From Nocardioides thalensis (GTDB lineage: Bacteria > Actinomycetota > Actinomycetes > Propionibacteriales > Nocardioidaceae), in contig NZ_JACCFP010000001.1 of the NCBI RefSeq assembly GCF_013410655.1, positions 186,001 to 250,000 on the forward strand: a stretch of 64,000 bases of DNA, read 5' to 3'. The number at the start of each line of letters is the position of its first letter. The stretch's first letter is position 1. The notes under the pieces are model-generated. The model ran no database searches. It was not told where the DNA came from and was given only the letters and a program-made list of their open reading frames with translations. Both the position numbers and the translations under genes were made by a program. Positions 53,713 through 62,905 of the stretch are shown piece by piece.

Positions 53713-55064
53713 GCGGGTTCGAGCGGGTCGGGCGTCGGGCCGGCCTGGTCGGGCGTGGGCATGACCACGCGCGGCTCGGTCGGGGTCTCGTCCGCCGCCT
53801 CCGGGAAGTGCTGGTCGCGGAACCGCTCGGCCAGGCGCACCGACGGGCGGATGCCGATCGTCGCTGCGACGATGATCGCGGCGATCACCAGCCAGCCCTC
53901 GCCGCCGTGCCAGCTGAAGGCGAGGAACGTGTACAGCGCCGGAGCCCACTGGAAGCCGAGCGCGCCGCTCACCTGCTGCACACCCTGGTACTCACCACGG
54001 CGGTCGGGGTCGGACAGCTCGGCCTCGAACGACCAGCTTGCGCCGGAGATCGCCAGCTCCGCGCCGGTCACCGTCACGTGGCCGAGCCACACCAGCAGGA
54101 CCGTGATCAGGCCGACCGTCGAGTGGGTGATCATCGTGATCACGCACGAGACGATGAAGAACGCCGAGGAGACGTAGGTGTAGCGCAGGGCGTCGTTGAT
54201 CGTGCGCACGCCACTCGAGGTGTACGCCGGCAGGAAGATGCACAGCACGGTGTTGGTGCCGAAGAGCCACGCCAGCAGCACGTCGGGCGCGTCGGTCGCC
54301 ACCACGAGCCACAGCGGGATCACGACCTGGAGCAGGGTCTGGTTGGTCCAGAGCACGCCCATGAAGAACGTGGTCAGGATCCAGCCCGGGTTGCGGAGCG
54401 GCCCGGGGCCGGTCGGACGCGTCCGCCGCTCACCGCTGGCCGCGCGCAGGTCGTGGGGGGCGGCGGGGAGCCGGCTGATCCAGAAGGCGTTGGCCAGCAT
54501 CATCGCGGCGGCGAAGACCGGGGTCCACTGGATGACGTCGAGGCTCCCCGTGGCGAGCGCGAGGCCGCCGATCCCCGCGCCGAGGGTGTGGCCGACGTTG
54601 AGCGAGGAGTACATGTAGGCCTGCGTCTCGACCCGCTCGCCGCGGGGAAGGACGTCGTAGACGTAGGCCTGATGGCTGGACTCGCCGATCGAGCCGAAGA
54701 TCGCGAAGACGATGGCGACGCCGACGTAGGCGCCGAAGCCCTCGACGAACGGCAGGGCCAGGAACGCCGCCGCCCGCCCGACGGTCGACAGCGCCCACAT
54801 CCGGCGTGGGCCGAAGCGGTCGACGACCCGGCCGGCGGGATAGGCGAACAGGAACTCCGCCACGCCCATGATCGTGAGCGCGATCCCGACCTTGCCGGGC
54901 GACATCCCGACCACCTGGGTCAGGAAGACCGCGCTGCCCGTCATGAACGTGCTCTCGCCGGTCGCGAACAGCGCCGACTGCGTCGCGAGGCGGCGGGACA
55001 GCCCGGTGGGTGGGATCAGCCGGCGAAGGAAGCCCCGCTGGTCACCCGAGGTCGTCGTGCTCAT
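53709..55064 (-). CDS. MFS transporter, tandem paralogue 2
   Basis: The 451 residues are close to paralogue 3 from the first residue (STTTSGDQRGFLRRLIPPT). Motif A is AYPAGRVVDRFGPRRMWALS. The block HVTVTGAELAISGASWSFEAELSDPDRRGEYQGVQQ is shared. A C-terminal Pro/Glu-rich tail ends PDPLEPA, matched in paralogue 3. The start is ATG 55064, and it overlaps paralogue 1 at its end. Confidence 0.8.
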   Translation of the reverse strand: MSTTTSGDQRGFLRRLIPPTGLSRRLATQSALFATGESTFMTGSAVFLTQVVGMSPGKVGIALTIMGVAEFLFAYPAGRVVDRFGPRRMWALSTVGRAAAFLALPFVEGFGAYVGVAIVFAIFGSIGESSHQAYVYDVLPRGERVETQAYMYSSLNVGHTLGAGIGGLALATGSLDVIQWTPVFAAAMMLANAFWISRLPAAPHDLRAASGERRTRPTGPGPLRNPGWILTTFFMGVLWTNQTLLQVVIPLWLVVATDAPDVLLAWLFGTNTVLCIFLPAYTSSGVRTINDALRYTYVSSAFFIVSCVITMITHSTVGLITVLLVWLGHVTVTGAELAISGASWSFEAELSDPDRRGEYQGVQQVSGALGFQWAPALYTFLAFSWHGGEGWLVIAAIIVAATIGIRPSVRLAERFRDQHFPEAADETPTEPRVVMPTPDQAGPTPDPLEPA

Positions 55065-55089
55065 CGTGGAGAATCCTTCCGCCGCCCGG

Positions 55090-56436
55090 TCACGCCGGCT
55101 CGAGCGGGTCGACCGGCACCGGCGGCGTGTAGCCCTCCTCCGGGGTCGGCTCGGGTACGCCGTCGTCCATCTGGTCGGCGAAGTGCTGGTCGCGGAATCG
55201 CTCGGCCAGTGCGACCGACGGGCCCATCGCGACCGTGGCCACGAGGATGATGCCGGCGATGACCAGCCAGCCCTCGCCTCCCCACGACACCACGAGGAGC
55301 GTGAACAGGGCCGGGGCCCAGATCGAGCCGAGCTGCTTGCTGACCTCCTGGACACCCTGGTACTCACCGCGGCGGCGCGGGTCCATGAGCTCGGCCTCGA
55401 ACGCCCAGCTGGCGCCGGAGATCGCGAGCTCCGCGCCGGTCACCGTCACGTGCCCGAGCCAGACCAGGGCGATCGTCAGCAGGCCTTCCGTCGAGTGGGT
55501 CACCGCCGTGATCAGGCAGGAGCCGACGAAGAACGCGGTCGAGATCCAGACGTAGCGCATCGCGTCGCGCACGTTGCGGACGCCCTTCGAGGTGTAGGCC
55601 GGCAGGAAGATGCACAACACGGTGTTGGTGCCGAACAGCCAGGCGAGCAGGCCCCAGGGTGCGTCGGTGTAGTCGACCAGCCACAGCGGGATCACCACGT
55701 TGAGCAGCACCTGGTTGGTCCACAGCGTGCCGCCGAAGAAGGAGACCAGGATCCAGCCGACGTTGCGGATCGGGCCCGGGCCGGACGGCCTGACCCGCGC
55801 CTCGCCGCTGGCGACCCGGAGGTCGTGCGGGGCCTTGGGCAGCAGCGAGATCCACCACGCGTTGACCAGCACCAGCCCGGCCGCGAACCCCGGCGTCCAC
55901 CGGATGACGGTGAGGCTGTCGAAGGCCAGGGCGATGCCGCCGATGAGCGCCCCGAGGGTGAAGCCGACGTTGAGCGCCGAGTACATGTAGGCCTGGGTCT
56001 CGACCCGCTCCTTCCGGGGGAGCACGTCGAGGACGTAGGCCTGGTAGGCCGAGAAGCCGGCCGACCCGAAGACGGCGAACGCCAGGCCGACGGCGACGTA
56101 CTGGCCGAAGCCCTCGACGAACGGCAGCACGACGAAGCAACCGGCCCGCCCCAGGGTCGTGACCGCCCAGACCCGCTTGGGGCCGAGCCGGTCGACCAGT
56201 CGGCCTGCCGGGTAGGCGAGCAGGAACTCGGCGATCCCGACCACGGTGAGAGCGAGGCCGACCTTGGGCACCGACATCCCGACGACCTGGGTCAGGAAGA
56301 CCGCGCTGCCGGTCATCCAGGTGCCCTCGCCGGTCGAGAACAGCAGCGAGTTGGTCGCCAACCGCTTGGACATCGGCGTGGGCGGGATCAGCCGGCGGAG
56401 GAAGCCCCGCTGGTCGCCCGAGGTCGTCGTGCTCAT
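55090..56436 (-). CDS. MFS transporter, tandem paralogue 3
   Basis: The 448 residues share the N-terminus, motif A (AYPAGRLVDRLGPKRVWAVT), and GAELAISGASWAFEAELMDPRRRGEYQGVQE with paralogue 2. The tail ends VDPLEPA. It is the first gene of the trio; its ATG 56436 is 97 bp from the divergent menE start. The stretch shared with paralogue 2 also makes their starts near-identical in DNA. Confidence 0.8.
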   Translation of the reverse strand: MSTTTSGDQRGFLRRLIPPTPMSKRLATNSLLFSTGEGTWMTGSAVFLTQVVGMSVPKVGLALTVVGIAEFLLAYPAGRLVDRLGPKRVWAVTTLGRAGCFVVLPFVEGFGQYVAVGLAFAVFGSAGFSAYQAYVLDVLPRKERVETQAYMYSALNVGFTLGALIGGIALAFDSLTVIRWTPGFAAGLVLVNAWWISLLPKAPHDLRVASGEARVRPSGPGPIRNVGWILVSFFGGTLWTNQVLLNVVIPLWLVDYTDAPWGLLAWLFGTNTVLCIFLPAYTSKGVRNVRDAMRYVWISTAFFVGSCLITAVTHSTEGLLTIALVWLGHVTVTGAELAISGASWAFEAELMDPRRRGEYQGVQEVSKQLGSIWAPALFTLLVVSWGGEGWLVIAGIILVATVAMGPSVALAERFRDQHFADQMDDGVPEPTPEEGYTPPVPVDPLEPA

Positions 56437-56520
56437 CGCGCAGAATCCTTCCCGAGACCGCCGACATCCGCGACCGGATTTCAGGCAACGGTGACCGAGA
56501 GCACGAAGGTCTTCTCTCGG

Positions 56521-56526
56521 TAGGTT
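56521..56526 (+). promoter_or_regulatory. -10 hexamer of menE, leaderless
   Basis: TAGGTT is 6 nt before GTG 56533, at the divergent menE/MFS boundary. Confidence 0.5.
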
Positions 56527-56532
56527 CAGCCT

Positions 56533-57534
56533 GTGAGCTTCTGGACCCCGCAGGACGCCGCACCCGAGGTCGTCGACCAGGTGCGGGCCTGGCTCGACGG
56601 GCCGTCCGGGGTCCGGCTCGTGGTCGCCACGTCCGGGTCGACCGGGGCGCCGAAGGAGGTCGCACTCGGGCGCACGGCGGTGCTCGCCTCGGTCGAGCTC
56701 TCCGCCCGCCGGCTCGGCGCCACCGGCCGGTGGGTGCTCGCGCTGCCGCCGACGTACGTCGCCGGCGTGCAGGTGATCACCCGCTCCCTGGTCGCCGGGC
56801 ACGACCCGGTCTGGCTGGAGCGCGACGGCTGGCCGGACGACGAGGGGTGGTTCGTCTCGCTCGTGCCGACCCAGCTCGCACGGATGCTCGCGTCGCCCCA
56901 GGACACCGACGCCCTGCGGCGCGCGCACACAGTCCTCCTCGGCGGCGGCCCGATCGACCCGGCCCTGCGCGAGCGGGCGGCCGCGGCCGGCGTACGCACG
57001 GTGGCGACGTACGGCGCCGCGGAGACCGCGGGCGGCTGCGTCTACGACGGGGTGCCGCTCGACGGCGTCGCGGTGGCGCTCGGCGAGGCCGGCCGGATCC
57101 GGATCACCGGGCCGACACTGTTCGACGAGTACCTCGACCAGCCGGAGCTGACGCGCGAGACGCTGGTCGACGGGTGGTACGTGACGTCCGACGCCGGCCG
57201 GTTCGACGACGACGGCCGGCTGCGGGTGCTGGGGCGGGTCGACGACGTGATCGTCAGCGGCGGGCTCAACGTGCCCGGCCCGGCCGTGGCCGCCCGCCTG
57301 CGGCAGCACCCGGCCGTGCGGGAGGCGGAGGTGCTGGGCGTGCCCGACGAGGAGTGGGGGAGCCGGGTGGTCGCCTTCGTGGTCGGCAGCGCGGGCCTCG
57401 ACGACCTCCGCGACTGGGTCGCCGACGCCCACCCGCGCCCCTGGGCACCGCGCCAGCTCGTCGTGCTCGACGAGATCCCGCTGCTGCCCAACGGCAAGCC
57501 CGACCGCCTCGCCCTGCGGGAGCTCGTGCGATGA
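56533..57534 (+). CDS. menE: o-Succinylbenzoate-CoA ligase
   Basis: The 333-residue enzyme is a short adenylate-forming ligase: RLVVATSGSTGAPKEVALGRTAV (P-loop), VLLGGGPIDPALRERA, TYGAAETAGGCVYDGVPLDG, DDDGRLRVLGRVDDVIVSGGLNVPGPAVAARL, and the catalytic Lys in PLLPNGKPDRLALREL. It lacks most of the N-terminal half usual in acyl-CoA synthetases, as I recall for actinobacterial MenE. It makes OSB-CoA for menaquinone. It overlaps menC by ATGA. Confidence 0.92.
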   Translation: MSFWTPQDAAPEVVDQVRAWLDGPSGVRLVVATSGSTGAPKEVALGRTAVLASVELSARRLGATGRWVLALPPTYVAGVQVITRSLVAGHDPVWLERDGWPDDEGWFVSLVPTQLARMLASPQDTDALRRAHTVLLGGGPIDPALRERAAAAGVRTVATYGAAETAGGCVYDGVPLDGVAVALGEAGRIRITGPTLFDEYLDQPELTRETLVDGWYVTSDAGRFDDDGRLRVLGRVDDVIVSGGLNVPGPAVAARLRQHPAVREAEVLGVPDEEWGSRVVAFVVGSAGLDDLRDWVADAHPRPWAPRQLVVLDEIPLLPNGKPDRLALRELVR

Positions 57535-58481
57535 AGGTGCTCTCGATCCCGATGCGGACCCGATTCCGGGGCATCACCGTCCGCGAGGTCGCGCTGCTCG
57601 ACGGTGTGGCCGGGTGGGGCGAGTGGAGCCCCTTCCTGGAGTACCCGCCCGAGGTCGCCGAGCCGTGGCTGCGCTGCGCGGAGGAGGCCGCGGCCGGCGA
57701 CTGGCCGGCGCCGCTGCGCGACCGGGTGCCGGTCAACGCGACCGTGCCCGCCGTCGGCCCCGAGCAGGCCCACGCGATCGTCAGCGGCTCGGGCTGCCGC
57801 ACCGCCAAGGTCAAGGTGGCCGAGCCCGGCCAGACGCACGCCGACGACGAGGCCCGGCTCGAGGCCGTCCGCGACGCACTCGGCGCCGGCGGGAAGGTGC
57901 GCATCGACGCCAACGGCGCCTGGTCGGTCGACGACGCCGTCGCTGCGATCGTCGCGCTGGACCGCGCCGCCAGCGGTCTTGAGTACGCCGAGCAGCCGTG
58001 CGCGACGGTGGAGGAACTGGCCGCCGTTCGACGCCGCGTGGACGTGCCGATCGCCGCCGACGAGTCGATCCGCCGGGCCGCGGACCCCTACCGGGTGCGC
58101 GACCTCGCCGCCGCCGACGTCGCGGTGCTGAAGGTCCAGCCGCTCGGCGGGGTGCGGGCCTGCCTGCGGATCGCCGAGGACATCGGTCTGCCGGTCGTGG
58201 TGTCGTCGGCCTTGGAGACCTCGGTGGGAATCGCGGCGGGTGTCGCGCTCGCGGCCGCGCTGCCGGAGCTGCCCTACGCCTGCGGGCTCGCGACCGTCTC
58301 GCTGCTCGAGGACGACGTGGCGGTGGAGCCGCTGCTGCCGGTCGACGGTGCTCTCCCGGTCCGGCAGCCGGCGGTCGACCCGGCTGCTGCGGAGGCGCTG
58401 GCCGCCGCGCCCGACCGGGTCGAGCACTGGGAGGCCCGCCTCGCCGCCGTACGCGCCCTGCGTGAGAGCCTGCGACGGTGA
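57531..58481 (+). CDS. menC: o-Succinylbenzoate synthase
   Basis: The 316-residue enolase-superfamily enzyme dehydrates SHCHC to OSB. Visible motifs are the CRTAKVKVAEPG lysines (KxK), metal ligands in VRIDANGAWSVDDA, LEYAEQPCATVEEL and IAADESIRRAADP, and the second catalytic Lys in VLKVQPLGGVR. ATG 57531 overlaps menE, and it overlaps menD by GTGA. Confidence 0.95.
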   Translation: MKVLSIPMRTRFRGITVREVALLDGVAGWGEWSPFLEYPPEVAEPWLRCAEEAAAGDWPAPLRDRVPVNATVPAVGPEQAHAIVSGSGCRTAKVKVAEPGQTHADDEARLEAVRDALGAGGKVRIDANGAWSVDDAVAAIVALDRAASGLEYAEQPCATVEELAAVRRRVDVPIAADESIRRAADPYRVRDLAAADVAVLKVQPLGGVRACLRIAEDIGLPVVVSSALETSVGIAAGVALAAALPELPYACGLATVSLLEDDVAVEPLLPVDGALPVRQPAVDPAAAEALAAAPDRVEHWEARLAAVRALRESLRR

Positions 58482-60226
58482 GCGAGCGCGTGGCCGGGGT
58501 CGAGCTCGGAGCCGCCGTGGTCGACCGGCTGCTGGCCGCCGGGGTGACCGAGATCGTGCTGGCGCCCGGTTCGCGCAACGCGCCGCTGGGGTTCGCTGCC
58601 TGGGCCGCAGCGGAGGCCGGTCGGCTGCGGCTGCACACCCGTATCGACGAACGCTCCGCGGGCTTCCTCGGGCTGGGTCTCTCGAAGGTCGGTGCTCGCG
58701 CCGCCGTGGTGTGTACGTCGGGGACGGCCGTCGCCAACCTGCACCCCGCCGTGCTCGAGGCGGCGCACGCCGGGATCGCAGTCGTTGTCGTCACCGCCGA
58801 CCGGCCCGCGCGGATGCGGGAGACCGGCGCCAACCAGACGACCGACCAGGTGGGGATCTTCGGGCCGCTCGTGCGGACCCACGATCTCGCGACCATCGAC
58901 GACCTCGCCGACGTTCCGTGGGCGGAGGACGGGCCGACCCACGTCAACGTGCAGCTCGATGTGCCCTTGGTGCCCGGAGAGCTCGAGGTGGCGGCACCCG
59001 CGACGCCGGCTGCACCGGCTCCTCCGGCTGCGCCGGAGGGCCCTCCGGTCGCAGAGCGTCTTGCCGCGCGCGGCTCTGTGGTCGCGCAATCCGGTGGCTC
59101 CGGCCGGCGCGTCATCGACGATGCTCCCGCCGGGCCCTCCGGCTCCGCCGGATCCACCGGCTCCGCCGGCGTCGCGGGCGCCGCCGCGGTGGCTGGCGTT
59201 GTCCGCCTGCGTGGAGGCCCGCGGACCGTGGTCGTGGCGGGCGACGACGCGGGCCCACCCTCGCGAGTCCTGGCCGAGCGAGCAGGATGGCCGCTGCTGG
59301 CCGAGCCGTCGAGCGGCGCACGCACGGGCGACAACGCGATGCGCTGCTACCGCCCACTACTCGCCGGGCCGCTGGGCGCCGAGATCGAGCGGGTCGTGGT
59401 GTTCGGGCGCCCGACACTCTCCCGGCCGGTGACCGCGCTGCTCGAGCGCAGCGACGTCGAGGTGCTCGTCGTGCCGGGGCGTGGCGTGTGGCCGGTGCGA
59501 CCGCCCGGCGCGACCGTGCTCGACGGACGGCCGGAGGCCGAGAGCGCCGACGACTCCGACTGGCTGGACCGCTGGCGCGAGGCCGACCGGGAGGTCGGGC
59601 GACGGCTCGACGCGCTGCTCGCGCAGGAGCCGTTGACGCCGTACGCCGTTGCGGGGGCGGTGTCGCGGGCACTGCCGGCCGGCGGCCTCCTCGTGGTGGG
59701 GGCGTCGAGCCCGATCCGCGACCTCGACCTGATGCACCGGCCGGCGACCGTGGGCGAGAGGCGCAAGATCATCGCGAACCGCGGGCTCGCGGGGATCGAC
59801 GGCACCATCAGCACCGCGATCGGCGCCGCGCTCGGGCGGCCGGACTCGACGCGGGCGCTCGCGCTGATGGGCGACGTGACGTTCCTGCACGATCAGTCGT
59901 CCCTGGTGCTCGGGCCGCAGGAGCAGCGGCCGGACCTGACGATCGTGGTGCCCAACGACGACGGCGGCTCGATCTTCGCGATGCTCGAGCAAGGGGCCGC
60001 GCCCCTGGCGCCCGCGTTCGAGCGGCTCTTCGGCACCCCGCACGGCGTGGACCTCGGTGCCCTCTGCGGCGCGACCCGCACGCCGTACCTCAAGGTCACC
60101 TCGCTGCCCGAGCTCGAGCAGGCCCTCGCCTCGCCCAACGGCGGCATCGAGGTCATCGAGGCCGTCGTCTCCCGTGCCGACCGGCGTGGGCTGGACGAGC
60201 GGATCCGCGCGCTCGCCCACAGGTGA
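58478..60226 (+). CDS. menD: 2-succinyl-5-enolpyruvyl-6-hydroxy-3-cyclohexene-1-carboxylate synthase
   Basis: MenD is a ThDP enzyme that joins isochorismate and 2-oxoglutarate. The 582 residues have the N-terminal APGSRNAPLGFAA and catalytic Glu in IDERSAGF, ADRPARMRETGANQTTDQ, and the C-terminal ThDP/Mg site GDVTFLHDQSSLVLG with VVPNDDGGSIFAMLEQ. Residues about 171-250 are Ala/Pro/Gly/Ser-rich low-complexity sequence between the first two domains, longer than I would expect. GTG 58478 overlaps menC. Confidence 0.94.
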   Translation: MSERVAGVELGAAVVDRLLAAGVTEIVLAPGSRNAPLGFAAWAAAEAGRLRLHTRIDERSAGFLGLGLSKVGARAAVVCTSGTAVANLHPAVLEAAHAGIAVVVVTADRPARMRETGANQTTDQVGIFGPLVRTHDLATIDDLADVPWAEDGPTHVNVQLDVPLVPGELEVAAPATPAAPAPPAAPEGPPVAERLAARGSVVAQSGGSGRRVIDDAPAGPSGSAGSTGSAGVAGAAAVAGVVRLRGGPRTVVVAGDDAGPPSRVLAERAGWPLLAEPSSGARTGDNAMRCYRPLLAGPLGAEIERVVVFGRPTLSRPVTALLERSDVEVLVVPGRGVWPVRPPGATVLDGRPEAESADDSDWLDRWREADREVGRRLDALLAQEPLTPYAVAGAVSRALPAGGLLVVGASSPIRDLDLMHRPATVGERRKIIANRGLAGIDGTISTAIGAALGRPDSTRALALMGDVTFLHDQSSLVLGPQEQRPDLTIVVPNDDGGSIFAMLEQGAAPLAPAFERLFGTPHGVDLGALCGATRTPYLKVTSLPELEQALASPNGGIEVIEAVVSRADRRGLDERIRALAHR

Positions 60227-60236
60227 GAATGTGGCC

Positions 60237-62099
60237 ATGGAGATCGCGATGCTGCTCGTGGCCGTCGCGGTCACCGTGCTGGCCGTCACCGCCGTCGCCG
60301 AGCGCTACGGGCTGGCGGCGCCGATCCCGCTGATCATCGTCGGGTGGGCGGCGTCGTACGTGCCGGGCGTGCCGGAGATCCACCTCGAGGCCGAGGTCGT
60401 GCTGCTCGGGCTGCTGCCGCCGCTGCTGTACGCCGCGGCGATGTCGACGTCGCTCGTGGACTTCAACGCCAACCGGCGGCCGATCCTGCTGCTGTCGGTC
60501 GGGCTGGTGGCGTTCACGACGGTGGGCGTCGGACTCGTCGTGCACGCGATCGTTCCGGAGGTCGGCTGGCCGGGAGCCTTCGCGATCGGTGCCGTGGTGG
60601 CTCCGCCCGACGCGGTCGCGGCGACCGCCATCGGCCGCCGGATCGGGCTGCCCCGGCGGATCGTGACGATCCTCGAGGGCGAGTCGCTGCTCAACGACGC
60701 GACCGCCCTGGTGGGTCTGCGTACGGCGATCGCGGCCGCCGGGACGGGGATCACCGCGTGGGAGGTGGGCAGCGAGTTCGTCGTAGCGGCGCTCGGTGGC
60801 GTGGCCGTCGGTCTGGCCGTGTTCATCGTCGTCGCGGCGGTGCGGAAGCGGCTGGAGGACCCGCTGGTCGACACCGCCCTGTCGCTCGTGGTGCCGTTCG
60901 GCGCCTACCTGGCGGCCGAGGAGATCCATGCGTCGGGCGTCATCTCTGTGGTCGTGACCGGGCTGCTGCTCGGGCACAAGGCGCCGATCCTCCAGAGCGC
61001 GCAGGCGCGGATCTCCGAGCGCATGAACTGGCGCACGATCGCGTTCGTCCTCGAGAACACGGTCTTCCTGCTGATCGGGCTCCAGGCCCGGGTGCTGATC
61101 GACGACGTGCGCGAGAGCCCGCTCCCGACGAGCACGATCGTCGCGGTGTGCCTCGCGACGCTCGTCGCGGTCGTCGTACTGCGGATGGCGTGGGTGTTCC
61201 CGGCCCGCTACCTGCTGATCCGGCCAGGCCCGGACCCCGACACGGGCAAGCCGCCGCCGTGGCAGTACACGTTCCTCATCGGCTGGGCCGGCATGCGCGG
61301 CGTGGTGACGCTGGCGGCCGCGTTCGTCATCCCGGAGTCGTTCGAGCACCGCGAGGTGCTGCTGATGATCGCGTTCACCGTCGTCGCCGGCACGCTGCTG
61401 GGGCAGGGCATGACGCTCGGCTGGGTCGCCCGGCGGATGCGGGTGCCGTCGCCGGACCCGACCGACGACGCGCTCGCCCGGGCGACGCTTCTGCAGCAGG
61501 CGTCGAAGGCCGGCAACAAGCGGCTGAAGGAGCTGGAGTTCGACGACCCGCACGACGTACGAGCGCTGATCGAGCAGCGGGTCGAGCAGCGCAACTTCGC
61601 CGCGTGGGAGCGGCTCGGCACGGCCGCCGACGTCGAGAGCCCCAGCGCGCTCTACTCCCGTGTTCGCGAGGAGATGATCCAGGCGGAGCGGGCCCGGGTG
61701 CTCGAGATCCGGTCCACCGGGTCTGTCCCGTCCGACATCGTCAGCGACGTGCTCGCGATGCTCGACATCGAGGAGTCGATGCTCGAGTCGGCGGACGAGG
61801 AGCGGGCCAACGTCGAGACCAGCCGGAGGTCCCGGCCCGCGGGCGCGTCGTGCGAGCACCTCGAGAGCACGCCGCTGCGCGACCCGGACGGCGCCCTGGT
61901 CTGCCAGGACTGCATCGACGCCGGCGTGCAGTGGGTGTCGCTCCGGATGTGCCTCGACTGCGGCAAGATCGGCTGCTGCGACTCCTCCCCGCTGCGCCAC
62001 GCCACGGCTCACTTCCGCGAGGAGACCCACCCGGTCATGCGATCCGTCGAGCCGGGCGAGGACTGGCGCTGGTGCTTCGTGCACCACGCCACGGGGTGA
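60237..62099 (+). CDS. Na+/H+ antiporter (CPA1) with C-terminal UBP-type zinc finger
   Basis: About 400 residues form a CPA1 antiporter of 12 helices: LLGLLPPLLYAAAMSTSLVDF, GAVVAPPDAVAATAIGRR, ILEGESLLNDATALV (the paired acidic/Asn ion-binding region) and FLIGWAGMRGVVTLAAA. A helical cytosolic domain follows (LIEQRVEQRNFAAWERLG). The last 75 residues are a UBP zinc finger (CEHL.., CQDCID.., CLDCGKIGCCDSS.., HFREETHPVMRS). ATG 60237 is 6 nt after GAGAAT (60225-60230), 11 bp after menD. Confidence 0.85.
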   Translation: MEIAMLLVAVAVTVLAVTAVAERYGLAAPIPLIIVGWAASYVPGVPEIHLEAEVVLLGLLPPLLYAAAMSTSLVDFNANRRPILLLSVGLVAFTTVGVGLVVHAIVPEVGWPGAFAIGAVVAPPDAVAATAIGRRIGLPRRIVTILEGESLLNDATALVGLRTAIAAAGTGITAWEVGSEFVVAALGGVAVGLAVFIVVAAVRKRLEDPLVDTALSLVVPFGAYLAAEEIHASGVISVVVTGLLLGHKAPILQSAQARISERMNWRTIAFVLENTVFLLIGLQARVLIDDVRESPLPTSTIVAVCLATLVAVVVLRMAWVFPARYLLIRPGPDPDTGKPPPWQYTFLIGWAGMRGVVTLAAAFVIPESFEHREVLLMIAFTVVAGTLLGQGMTLGWVARRMRVPSPDPTDDALARATLLQQASKAGNKRLKELEFDDPHDVRALIEQRVEQRNFAAWERLGTAADVESPSALYSRVREEMIQAERARVLEIRSTGSVPSDIVSDVLAMLDIEESMLESADEERANVETSRRSRPAGASCEHLESTPLRDPDGALVCQDCIDAGVQWVSLRMCLDCGKIGCCDSSPLRHATAHFREETHPVMRSVEPGEDWRWCFVHHATG

Positions 62100-62104
62100 C
62101 GGCT

Positions 62105-62146
62105 CGGCACGCCAACCGTGCCGGTCGGCCCGCCAACCGTGCCGGT
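62105..62146. repeat. Two tandem 21-bp repeats before the MBL-fold gene
   Basis: Units 62105-62125 and 62126-62146 (CGGC(A/C)CGCCAACCGTGCCGGT) differ by one base. They end 7 bp before the -10 box TAACGT (62154-62159). Each contains an inner CGGCAC/GTGCCG palindrome. Confidence 0.8.
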
Positions 62147-62166
62147 TCGTCAGTAACGTGGAGGGC

Positions 62167-62826
62167 ATGCGACTGACGAAGCTCGGACACGCATGCGTAC
62201 GGGTCGAGCACGGCGGTACGACGCTGGTGCTGGACCCGGGGGTGTTCACCCAGGAGGACGCGGCGGAGGGGGCCGACGCGATCCTGATCACGCACGAGCA
62301 CCCCGACCACTACGACCCGGAGCGGCTGCGCCGTACGGACGCTCCGGTGTTCACGATCGGCGCGGTGGCGGCGCGGATCCGCGAGGAGGCGCCCGACGTG
62401 GCCGAGCGGGTGACCGTCGTGCAGCCCGAGGAGGCGTGGGCCGTCGGCGGCTTCGGCGTCGAGGCGGTCGGCGAGCTGCACGCGGTGATCCACCCCGACC
62501 TGCCGCGGTTCCACAACAGCGGCTACCTGATGACGCTCTCCGACGGTCCCGACGACAGCGCCGGCACCACGGTCTTCCATCCCGGAGACGCCCTCACCGG
62601 ACCGGGCGTGCCCGTCGACGTGCTCCTCGCGCCGGTCAGTGCGCCGTGGATGAAGATCTCCGAGGGCATCGACTTCGCCCGCACGATCGGGGCGGCGCGC
62701 AACGTCGCGATCCACGACCGGGTCTACTCCGACGCCGGCCTCGGGATCGCCGACGGCCACTTCGGCCGGATCCTCGGCGCCGCCGGACTCGACTACGTCC
62801 GGCTGGAGGACGGCGCCGACCTGTAG
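62167..62826 (+). CDS. MBL-fold metal-dependent hydrolase
   Basis: The 219 residues are a UlaG-like metallo-beta-lactamase fold: KLGHACVRVEHGGTTLVLDPG, ILITHEHPDHYDPERL (metal HxHxDH), VFHPGDALTG, and MKISEGIDFARTIGAARNVAIHDRVYSDAGL. The substrate is unknown. ATG 62167 is 7 nt after TAACGT (62154-62159). A GTG at 62158 overlaps that box and is rejected. Confidence 0.85.
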   Translation: MRLTKLGHACVRVEHGGTTLVLDPGVFTQEDAAEGADAILITHEHPDHYDPERLRRTDAPVFTIGAVAARIREEAPDVAERVTVVQPEEAWAVGGFGVEAVGELHAVIHPDLPRFHNSGYLMTLSDGPDDSAGTTVFHPGDALTGPGVPVDVLLAPVSAPWMKISEGIDFARTIGAARNVAIHDRVYSDAGLGIADGHFGRILGAAGLDYVRLEDGADL

Positions 62827-62905
62827 CCCCCTCCTCGCGGTCTCCACGCGTCCGCCGGGCGACCCGGGTACCGGGCCGGCGGCGGACGGCAGGCATCATG
62901 TCGGA

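Noticed and set aside
53709..56436. Long direct repeats near 55020-55064 and 56390-56436
   Set aside because: They are the nearly identical first codons of two paralogous MFS genes, not separate repeat elements.
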